In this document: one piece after another, positions 1-7,575 of the stretch | Numbering within the stretch: the stretch's first letter is position 1 | How the letters are laid out: every line of letters starts with the position of its first letter | Source: CAVXSP01 sp963724645 | GTDB taxonomy: Bacteria; Acidobacteriota; Vicinamibacteria; Vicinamibacterales; SCN-69-37 | Length of the DNA stretch: 64,000 nucleotides | Assembly: GCA_963724645.1 (NCBI GenBank) | Contig: CAVRVJ010000003.1 | Span: 372,001 to 436,000 of the forward strand | Reading direction: 5' to 3' | Position numbers and translations under genes: made by a program | The notes under the pieces: model-generated | Database searches by the model: none | Told to the model about the DNA's origin: nothing | The model's input: the letters and a program-made list of their open reading frames with translations, nothing else

Positions 1-279
1 CTGTCCGGTTCAGCAGGGTGGACGACCAGACGGCCGGCAACGGCAATCAACAAGACCTGCGTGCGCCTTCAGACGGCGGCGCGAGCGCGGCCGAGGGCCA
101 CTGACGCGATGAGCGCGGAGAGCCGGCGTCGAGAAGACGAGAATCGCCGGCGGCAGCTCGCCGAAACCGTGCCGGCGGCGTTGTCACTCGAGGGTCAGTT
201 TCATTTCACGCCGCGAGAAGTCGTTTTGGTGACCTACGACCCGGAACGCCGGGAGCTGCGCTCGGTGCGGAAGCCATAG
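1..279 (+). CDS. Hypothetical protein, 3' part (runs in from left edge)
   Basis: An open frame enters from the left edge without a stop and ends at 279. In-frame starts exist at GTG 61 and ATG 109, so it may also be a complete protein of 56-72 residues. The peptide is rich in Arg and Glu, has a short hydrophilic segment ending in a predicted strand-rich tail, and matches no family I recognise. It converges with the sensor kinase gene that ends at 338. It may be spurious. Confidence 0.25.
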   Translation: MSGSAGWTTRRPATAINKTCVRLQTAARARPRATDAMSAESRRREDENRRRQLAETVPAALSLEGQFHFTPREVVLVTYDPERRELRSVRKP

Positions 280-337
280 GGGAAGCGCCAAACCTTCGGT
301 CGGAGGTCCGGTTTATCCCGGCGCACACCACGGGCTG

Positions 338-1315
338 CTAGGCCGGCAGCCGAAGCACTGCGCGCAAGCCGCCGAGCGCGGAGGCCTCGAGCGCGATCGC
401 GCCTCGGTAGGCTCGCGCGAGGTCGTCCACGATCGCGAGGCCCCACCCGGACCCCGGCGCGGTTTCGTCGGCGCGGACGCCGCGCGACAGCACGGCCTGT
501 CTGAGGTCCTCCGCGAGGCCGGGCCCGTCATCGTCAACGCAAATATGTACGTCGGTGCCGGCGCGCTCAGCCGACAGACGCACGTGCCGGGCGGCCCATT
601 TGCACGCGTTGTCGAGGAGATTGCCGAGCATCTCTTCCAGGTCCGCGACGTCGACGCGAACTACGAGGTCGTCGTCGATCCGCGCGTCGAATTCGAGATC
701 GCGAATGGCGTACACGCGCCGCATCGTCCGCAGGAGCGCGTCGACCGCGGGCGCAACGGAACACGGCGCGCAGACGGTCGCGCCGGATGCCGAGACGCGG
801 GCCTGGGCCAGATGGGAGTCGACCTGGCGGCGCATCTTCGCGACCTGCTGGTTGATGACGTCGGCGAGGTCCCGTTGTCCGGCCGCCGCGGCGCGCTCCG
901 CTTCCTGGGCGAGCACGGTCAGCGGCGTCTTCAAACCGTGCGCGAGATCCCCGGCCCGCGCGACCGCGCGGGCAATCCGGCGTTCGCGATCCTCGAGCAG
1001 CGTGTTCAGATCGTCGACGAGAGGCTGAACCTCCGTTGGATAGGTCCCATCGATGCGTTTGTCGCGGCCGTCGCGCACCGCCGTCAGTCGCGCGCGGAGC
1101 GCATCGAACGGCGAGAGTCCGCGTCGAAGCTGTGAGAGGCCCACCACCATGACGACGACAGCAAAGATGGTCAGGAGGGAGTTGTGGAGGATTGGCGCCC
1201 AGGACGGATGCAAGTGGTAGGCGGCGAGGCTGATGAGCGTCGCGACCAGGAGCACGCCGAGGGCCCACAGCAGCGACCCGACGAGCAGCCGGGCCCGCAG
1301 CGATCGGAGCGCCAC
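338..1315 (-). CDS. Sensor histidine kinase
   Basis: Membrane sensor kinase of 325 residues that should autophosphorylate and pass phosphate to the response regulator encoded just upstream. Two hydrophobic segments (about residues 10-33 and 43-65) flank a very short periplasmic loop, followed by a HAMP-like linker. The H-box is DLAHGLKTPL with phospho-accepting His about 126. The N-box is NLLDNACKWA (about 232-241), and the G-boxes are DDDGPG (about 262) and GSGWGLAIV (about 287). The general layout is that of PhoQ/QseC-type kinases. The GTG start shares one base with the TAG stop of the regulator gene, which indicates translational coupling. The small loop makes an intramembrane or periplasmic ligand plausible; the signal is unknown. 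Confidence 0.9.
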   Translation of the reverse strand: MALRSLRARLLVGSLLWALGVLLVATLISLAAYHLHPSWAPILHNSLLTIFAVVVMVVGLSQLRRGLSPFDALRARLTAVRDGRDKRIDGTYPTEVQPLVDDLNTLLEDRERRIARAVARAGDLAHGLKTPLTVLAQEAERAAAAGQRDLADVINQQVAKMRRQVDSHLAQARVSASGATVCAPCSVAPAVDALLRTMRRVYAIRDLEFDARIDDDLVVRVDVADLEEMLGNLLDNACKWAARHVRLSAERAGTDVHICVDDDGPGLAEDLRQAVLSRGVRADETAPGSGWGLAIVDDLARAYRGAIALEASALGGLRAVLRLPA

Positions 1316-1977
1316 TACGCGTCTCCTCGCATCAGGTAGCCGAGCCCCCGGACGGTTTCGATGGCACTGCTGCCGACCTTCCGCCGCAGGCGCGCGACAA
1401 AAACCTCGACCGTATTGGAATCCCGGTCGGCATCCTGCGCGTAGATGTGCTCGGTCAGCTCCGCCTGCGAGACGACGCGGCCGCGGTGGTGCATCAGATA
1501 TGACAGGACGCGATACTCCTGCGCGGTCAGTTTGATCGGCGCGCCGTCGACCGACACCGCCGCACCTCGCGGATCGAGGACGATCGGCCCGCAGCGGAGC
1601 GCCGCCGCCGCATGGCCGGTCGAGCGGCGAATGAGCGCGCGCACCCGCGCGAGCAATTCTTCCATCCGGAAGGGCTTCGCCAGGTAGTCGTCGGCTCCCA
1701 TGTCGATGCCCTGCACCTTGTCGTGCCAGCTGCTGCGCGCCGTCAGGACGAGGACGGGCGTGGCGATCCTGGCGTCTCGCCAGCGACGCACCAGGGTCAG
1801 GCCGTCGATGCGCGGCAGGCCGAGGTCCAGCACGATCGCGTCATAGCGCTCGACCTGGGCGAGCTCGTCACCGCGCAACCCGTCCTCCGCGGCGTCGACT
1901 ACGTATCCCGCGCCGGTGAGCGAGGCGGACAGCAGACGGCTGAGGTGCGGCTCGTCTTCGACGATCAGGATGCGCAC
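1315..1977 (-). CDS. OmpR/PhoB-family response regulator
   Basis: Two-component transcription regulator. The receiver domain begins VRILIVEDEP, with the acidic pair at the N-terminus, the phospho-acceptor Asp in VLDLGLPRIDG, a conserved Thr in LVLTARS and the Lys in LAKPF. A C-terminal winged helix follows (about residues 125-220), ending in the ETVRGLGYLM signature. I chose the GTG at 1977 because the receiver fold starts there and GAGGAGG lies directly upstream; the open frame extends to 2040, but that extension is not family-like. It is co-transcribed with the histidine kinase. The adjacent divergent permease gene and a cluster of TGAAC-type half-sites upstream (2012-2051) suggest autoregulation and control of the permease; this is inference. 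Confidence 0.9.
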   Translation of the reverse strand: MRILIVEDEPHLSRLLSASLTGAGYVVDAAEDGLRGDELAQVERYDAIVLDLGLPRIDGLTLVRRWRDARIATPVLVLTARSSWHDKVQGIDMGADDYLAKPFRMEELLARVRALIRRSTGHAAAALRCGPIVLDPRGAAVSVDGAPIKLTAQEYRVLSYLMHHRGRVVSQAELTEHIYAQDADRDSNTVEVFVARLRRKVGSSAIETVRGLGYLMRGDA

Positions 1978-2011
1978 GGCCTCCTCACTGAGCGCCAGAG
2001 CAGACGCGCGC

Positions 2012-2051
2012 GCTGAACGGCAGCTGAACGCGCCGTTCATGACCGGTTCAG
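2012..2051. promoter_or_regulatory. Candidate response-regulator operator (repeated TGAAC half-sites)
   Basis: The octamer GCTGAACG occurs at 2012-2019 and again at 2023-2030, an 11-base step, which is the typical spacing for head-to-tail OmpR-family dimers. Two inverted copies follow, CGTTCA (2034-2039) and GGTTCA (2046-2051), 12 bases apart. The site sits between the divergent regulator and permease genes. Function is inferred from spacing and position only. Confidence 0.45.
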
Positions 2052-2078
2052 GCGCCGGCCGGCTAGCCTGATCCGGTC

Positions 2079-2222
2079 ATGAGACTTTCCCTTCGAACCG
2101 TCTTCGTCGTCGTTGCGATCGTCGTGGCCGCGTTGTCGTTCCATGCGGCGTCCGGCCGCGTGTGGGAGTGGGTGGCCGCGATGCATGGCCGCGGTGCGTC
2201 CGCAACGCACGGATCGCGCTGA
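2079..2222 (+). CDS. Small membrane or exported peptide (47 aa)
   Basis: ATG at 2079 opens a 47-residue frame whose first 25 residues look like a signal anchor (MRLSLRTVFVVVAIVVAALS). A short charged and Gly-rich tail follows, and no domain is recognisable. It sits directly downstream of the candidate regulator operator and ends three bases before the plausible GTG start of the permease, so it would be the first gene of that operon. It could be a real small protein or a fortuitous frame in the leader. Confidence 0.35.
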   Translation: MRLSLRTVFVVVAIVVAALSFHAASGRVWEWVAAMHGRGASATHGSR

Positions 2223-2224
2223 AC

Positions 2225-4631
2225 GTGCTGCGCGACGTTCGGCACGCCTGTCGGGCCATTGGCCGGATGCCTTTGATCGCGGCCGTGGTCGTCGTGTCAC
2301 TCGGGGATCGGCATCGGCGTGAACAGCTCGGTGTTCACGTGGATTCAGGCGATGGTGCTCGAACCGGTCCCGGCGGTTTCCGGCAGCGGCCGGCTTCTGC
2401 TCGTCGAGCCGCGAACCGAAGCCGGCGCGTACCAAGGCGCTTCCTGGCGGAGTTCAACGACCTTCGCCGCGAGATGACGGCGTTCCGCGAGCTGTTTGCG
2501 TTTCGGATGGTGCCCGTCAATGTCGGCGACCCGCCGGCAACGGAACGGGTGTTCGGGCAACTGGTCTCCGGCAACTACTTTGGTGCGCTCCGGCTGCGTC
2601 CGGCCGTCGGACGACTGCTGACGGACGATGAGGCCCGTCGGGTCGGCGCGGAGCCGGTCGTCGTCATCTGGTACGACTACTGGCGCACACACTTGTCCGG
2701 CCGGCGGCCGCTGTCCGGGACGACGCTGCGCGTCAACGGCGTGCAGCTGTCGATCGTCGGTGTGGCGCCCGAGCATTTTCAGGGCACCATCGTCGGGCTG
2801 AACTTCGATGTCTGGATTCCGGCCACGATGGCTCCGGCGGTCTTCGCCGGCTCGAAAGAGCTCGACGACCGAAGCCTCCGCGGGTACTCCCTGGTCGGCG
2901 ATCTCGCGCCGGGACGCTCGCTGAACGACGCAACGGGCGAGTTGACGGCGGCGATGCGTCAGCTGGCGGACGCGTACCCCGACACGAACCGCGCGGTGCG
3001 CGGCGAGGTGCTGCCCTTCTGGTGGGCGCCGCGCGGACCACAGCGCATGCTGCTGCCGGCGATCGTCATCCTTCAGGCCGTCATGATCCTCGTGCTGCTG
3101 GCGGTCTGCGGGAACACCGCGAACCTCATGCTGTCGCGCGCCGGCGCGAGGCGCCATGAGATTGCCGTGCGTCTCCACGTTGGGCGCGCGGCGCATTCGT
3201 GTGGCGCGCCTGGTGCTCACGGAGAACCTGCTGCTCGGCGTGGCGGGTAGTCTGCTCGGCCTTGTCATCGCCCTCTGGGGCACGAGCGCGCTGCGGGCGA
3301 TGCCGGCGTACGGCGCGTTTCCGATCAAGTTTCAGACGACGGCCGATGGCGTGACGGTGGCGTTCGCATTCGGCCTCGGTCTGGTGTCAGGTCTGCTGTT
3401 CGGACTCGCGCCCGCGATTCAACTCGCGCGGCTCGATCCACAGCGCGCGCTTCGGACCGGATCCGTCGTCGGCGGCCGAACGCGCCTCGGACGAGTGCTG
3501 ATGGCGGTGGAAGTGGCGCTGGCGATCATCGTGCTGATCGCCGGCGCGCTGTTCCTGCAGAAATTCGGCGAGGCGCGCGATACCGATCCACACTTCCGGC
3601 GCGACGGGCTGTGGCTGGCCGCCTACGATCTCAGCGGACGGAATCTCGACGGAGACGGCAGCCGCCAGTTCGCGCAGCGGCTGCTCGAAGCGGCGCGGGC
3701 GTTGCCAGCCGTGGAGACGGCGGCGATTGCGGCCGCCGTGCCGCTCGACATCCACGGCCTGCCGTCCCGCACGTTCGCGCTGGAAGGCCGAGCTCGCAGC
3801 GACGGGCGTCTGGACGAGGTGCTCACGAACACGGTCACGCCTGGCTACCTTCAGGCGATGGGCATCGCGCTTAAATCCGGAAAGGACTTCGCGCCGCTGA
3901 CCGATGCGGCCGCGCCGGCCGAGGCGATCGTCAACGAGGAATTCGTCCGCCGGTTTCTCGCGGGTTCAACCGCGCTCGGCCGGCAGCTCGACAGCCGCGG
4001 CAAACGGTTCGTGATCGTCGGCGTCTCCGCGGGTTCGACCTATCAGACGTTCGGCGAGGCCCCCGAGCCGATCATCTACCTCTCGTACCGCGACCGGCCG
4101 ATCGCCGCCGGTGAGTTGCATCTGCAGGTTCGACGCGGCGCAGACCCCAGCCTTGGCGCCGAGCTGCAGCGGGCCGCGCGCACCGTCGATCCGACGCTGC
4201 CGCTCTACAACGTCCGCACGATGCCGGAGCACATCGAGCGCAACCTGTTCCTGCGGCGGATTCCTGCGCGCATGTTCATGGTGTTGGGGCCGCTGCTGCT
4301 GTGTCTCGCGGCGCTCGGTATCTACGCGGTCGTGAGCTACGCCGTCTCGCAGCGGACACGGGAGATTGCGCTGCGCCTGGCGCTTGGCGCCGTCCGCCGG
4401 CGCGTCGTCGCCGGCATGGTGGCGGATACCCTGACGGTCGTGATGATTGGCGGAGCCGCCGGCTGGCTGATTGCGTTTGACGTCTATCGGCAAGTCACCG
4501 ATACGGGACCGCTCAATCGGCCGGTCTTCTTCGGTGTGCCTGCGCTTCTCGTCTTCGTGGCCGCCCTGGCCGCCTGGTTGCCCGCCCGCCGGGCAGGCCG
4601 AATCGATCCGGCGGCCGCGCTGAAGGAGTAA
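2225..4631 (+). CDS. MacB/FtsX-like ABC transporter permease (three frame breaks)
   Basis: About 800 residues when joined across frames. The architecture is that of the large acidobacterial permeases. An N-terminal membrane helix (PLIAAVVVVSLG) is followed by a periplasmic MacB-like core with GNYFGALRLRPAVGRLL, an FtsX-like three-helix block, a second periplasmic domain, and a second FtsX block ending in PARRAGRIDPAAALKE. The frame breaks are at about 2302 (extra G in a G run), about 2446 (missing G) and about 3175 (one extra base near VRLHVG); the first two compensate each other. Each break lies in a conserved stretch whose expected sequence continues in another frame, so assembly error is as likely as decay. 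GTG at 2225 is my best start. No ATPase gene is adjacent, as is common in this family. Confidence 0.7.
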
Positions 4632-4932
4632 GACCTGACCCGCCGAGAGTCGCCGAACCGGTGAGGCCCGGTCTGGCCGATCGTTTGTCGGTCACCTGTA
4701 CGCCTGCGAATCTGCCAAATCCAGTTCGAGGGCTTCAGGGCTTCAGCATATGGACGATCGTTGGATACTGAGCCGCGAGCGTAACCGTTCAGCCGAGCCC
4801 AGGAAAGAGGGAACGTTGACCTTCTAGAAACCCGGCGGCGAGATCAGGGCGGCCTGGAAAACACCAAACAGGAATTCAGCGAGGGGGTATACTGCGCGGT
4901 CGTCCTCTTCTCACTCTCAGCCGAGGTTCCTT
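4632..4932. other. Intergenic region without visible genes
   Basis: About 300 bases between the permease gene and the secreted-protein gene. It has lower GC than its surroundings and no convincing open frame. I see no strong terminator hairpin followed by a T run. It should contain the promoter of the 4933 gene, but I cannot single out boxes with confidence. Confidence 0.4.
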
Positions 4933-5475
4933 ATGCGGTCGCGTGTCACGATCCTCTGCGGCGTCATTCTGTTGAGCATCGTTGCTCCGCGCCCGGCCGC
5001 CGCCAGCGGCTGGGGCGCGTTCGTGGCGTGGCTGAGCGAGCTCGATCCGTGGTCCGTTGGGATCGGTGTCGAAATCCCCATCAAGCCCTTGTGTTCGCCC
5101 CTGGACCCGTGCACGGCGCAAGTGCACGATCCCAAGCCCGTGTTCAAGACAAGCGCGGCAGTCCTCGTCGGGTCGGTCGAGGGCCAGGTCGGCAAGATGT
5201 ACGTCTTGCCGGCGGCGGCGATTCTTGAATGGCGACTAGCTGAGCATTTCTATGGTGGCGGCGGTGGCGGCTACCTCCAGGTCGGCGGAATCCCTGGCGG
5301 TGTTGTGAAGCAAGGCTTCACCCAGCTCCGGGTGACAGCCATCATCAAGGGCGTGGGTGTCCGCTTCGAGTACAACCAGCTTTACAAGGGATTCAAGGAG
5401 AACGCCTTCGGTAATGGGAAACCGGCGACCGGCAAGGAACCGGTTTTCGGATTGTCGGTAGGCTGGATCCATTGA
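4933..5475 (+). CDS. Secreted protein of unknown function (180 aa)
   Basis: A clear Sec signal peptide (about residues 1-25, cleavage near PAAASG) is followed by about 155 residues. These hold a Cys-containing loop (CSPLDPCTAQ, probably disulfide-bonded outside the cytoplasm), a central Gly-rich segment YGGGGGGYLQVGG and alternating hydrophobic strands toward the C-terminus ending in LSVGWIH. The pattern fits a small outer-membrane or periplasmic beta-rich protein. I do not recognise a family. It lies 24 bases upstream of the Ser/Thr kinase gene and reads the same way, so it may be co-transcribed. Confidence 0.65.
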   Translation: MRSRVTILCGVILLSIVAPRPAAASGWGAFVAWLSELDPWSVGIGVEIPIKPLCSPLDPCTAQVHDPKPVFKTSAAVLVGSVEGQVGKMYVLPAAAILEWRLAEHFYGGGGGGYLQVGGIPGGVVKQGFTQLRVTAIIKGVGVRFEYNQLYKGFKENAFGNGKPATGKEPVFGLSVGWIH

Positions 5476-5499
5476 GTTTCCAGACATTACAGATTCTCG

Positions 5500-7329
5500 G
5501 TGGCGATCTTCGAGCGTCCTGACCGGCCGGATCAGGGATCTCCTGAGACGCCTGGCGCGGCGGCGCCAGAGCCCACAGAGAGCGAGACGCGCACGGCGGC
5601 TCCGTCTCTGCTCGCGCCGGCGATTCCTGCCAGTTGGGGCGAGTTTCGCATCGTCCGCGAACTTGGCCATGGCGGCTTCGGACGCGTGTACCGCGCGATC
5701 GACGAAGGACTCGCCAAGCAGGTCGCACTCAAGATCGTTCGTCCCTTCGACCCCTCGCGGATCGCGTCGGTGCTGCGCGAAGGGCAGATGCTGGCGCGCG
5801 TTCGTCATCCCAACGTCGTAACCGTCCACGCGGTGCGCCAGGTCGGCGAAGAGATCGGCTTCGTCATGGAGCTCATCGACGGCGAGTCGCTCGCCGATCG
5901 CGTGCATCGAACGGGCCGCATGGGCGCCGAGGAAGTAGTGGCGATCGCTCAGACACTCTGCCACGCACTGGCCGCCGTGCACGGCGCGGGACTTCTTCAT
6001 CGCGACATCAAGGCTCGCAACGTCATGCGCGATTCGGGCGGACGCATCATGCTGATGGATCTCGGGGCGGGCCGAGACCTGGCGGCGATCGAGCCGGCCA
6101 ACGATCTCACGGGCACGCCGCTCTACCTGGCGCCGGAACTGTTCGCCGGGCGCCCGGCGTCCCGAGCTTCCGATATCTACAGCCTCGGCGTCCTGCTGTA
6201 CTTTCTGGTCACGCGCACGTTTCCCGTGGACGGTGACTCGATCGATGCGATCGCGCGAGCGCACCTGTCCGGATCGCGATCCCTTCTCATCGACCGCCGG
6301 CCCGATCTCCCTCACGATTTCACGCGCGTCATCGAGCGCGCCCTCGCGCCCGATCCCGCCCGCCGCTACCAGAGCGCAGGCGAGTTGCTGGACGATCTGC
6401 ACGCGCTGTCGGTTCCCCGCGGGGGCGAGATCGGGTCACCGCGACCGGTCCCTCTCCTGCCATCACCCTGGGCCCCTCGCATTGCCCGTTGGGCGGGGAT
6501 TGTATTCGTCACATTCGCGGTCATTACGCTGTTCGGGTTTCTCGCCACGCGCACGTACGACACATCATTCAGCCTCGGCCGATTCGCCGACGACTCGCTC
6601 GGGACATGGATCAAGATTGGGATCCGCGCGATCATCCCGCCGGTCGCCTGGGTGATGATGGTGCTGATCGGCTGGGTGATTCTCCGAACGCTCTGGCAGA
6701 TCACCCGCTCCGCGATGCCGCCGGTCCAACGATTGGCGAGCCGGGTGCACTCATCGGTCTCGTTGGCACTCGGCCGGCGTACGCCGCGGGATTGCAATGT
6801 GCTCGCTCGCTGGTTGCTGATCGGCCAAGTCGGGATCGCGATTGCCCTGTTCCTGAGATATCAGAGCCTTCTGGTGGCGCTGGTCACCCCATTCGAGCAC
6901 AGCGATCCTGCCGTGTGGCAAGTCCTCTTCTACAGCGCGGCCCAGTTGGGACCGGTGAATAGCTATCAGGCGCTCCTGCCAATCGCGGCTGCGACCATGG
7001 CACTGGCCTGGCGCCAGTTGATCGCGTCGGCTGGCGGGATTCTCGCGCTCGATCGGCCAGTCGTCGGCGCAGGGTTCGGGATCATCTTTCTGCTGATCGC
7101 GGCCGTGGCGGTGCCCTTCCGCACCTTCTACGAGGCCCAGAGTCTCTCCCGGTACGAGGTCAAGGGCGATCGCTGTTACGAGGTCGGCCGGCGAGATGGA
7201 GAGGTCCGTCTGTTCTGCCCTGACATCGTCCCTGCCGCCGATCGCTCGCGAAACCGGAACCTTCGTGACGACGATCCGAGTCTCGGGAGGCCATTGCCGC
7301 GTCTCTCGCCGTACGCGCCGAAGAGATAG
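5500..7329 (+). CDS. Membrane-anchored Ser/Thr protein kinase
   Basis: Hanks-type kinase of 609 residues. The N-terminal 44 residues are Pro/Ala-rich. The kinase domain (about 45-310) has the glycine loop GHGGFGRVY, the ATP-binding Lys in VALKIVRP (about 76), the catalytic loop HRDIKARN (about 167), a metal-binding motif that reads DLG instead of DFG (about 187), and the activation-loop end GTPLYLAPE (about 210). After the kinase there are about five hydrophobic segments between residues 330 and 560, with no obvious extracellular sensor repeats such as PASTA. The start at 5500 is GTG. Substrates are unknown. DLG is tolerated in some active bacterial kinases, so activity is likely but not certain. 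Confidence 0.9.
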   Translation: MAIFERPDRPDQGSPETPGAAAPEPTESETRTAAPSLLAPAIPASWGEFRIVRELGHGGFGRVYRAIDEGLAKQVALKIVRPFDPSRIASVLREGQMLARVRHPNVVTVHAVRQVGEEIGFVMELIDGESLADRVHRTGRMGAEEVVAIAQTLCHALAAVHGAGLLHRDIKARNVMRDSGGRIMLMDLGAGRDLAAIEPANDLTGTPLYLAPELFAGRPASRASDIYSLGVLLYFLVTRTFPVDGDSIDAIARAHLSGSRSLLIDRRPDLPHDFTRVIERALAPDPARRYQSAGELLDDLHALSVPRGGEIGSPRPVPLLPSPWAPRIARWAGIVFVTFAVITLFGFLATRTYDTSFSLGRFADDSLGTWIKIGIRAIIPPVAWVMMVLIGWVILRTLWQITRSAMPPVQRLASRVHSSVSLALGRRTPRDCNVLARWLLIGQVGIAIALFLRYQSLLVALVTPFEHSDPAVWQVLFYSAAQLGPVNSYQALLPIAAATMALAWRQLIASAGGILALDRPVVGAGFGIIFLLIAAVAVPFRTFYEAQSLSRYEVKGDRCYEVGRRDGEVRLFCPDIVPAADRSRNRNLRDDDPSLGRPLPRLSPYAPKR

Positions 7330-7575
7330 GAGAACGCGCACCGCCGCCCTCCTTATTGCCCTGCTGCACGCGTCAACCGCGTACGCCCCAAATGCGCGCC
7401 GGCGTCGCCCGAGTGAACATCACACGGCTACGCGAACCGCCGCTGTGGTGACGCGGTCGGCACCCACGACCCGCTCCAGACCAAAGCGCTCGTGCTCGAA
7501 GCCGGGCCACCCAGCTAATCCGGACTGAATGCCGTCCTATCGCTGACGCGACGATCGAGCAGTAACGGCCCGCCG

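Noticed and set aside
7330..7575. Gap between the Ser/Thr kinase and the permease examined for a small gene or tRNA
   Set aside because: No frame with a plausible start and no cloverleaf-like sequence was found.
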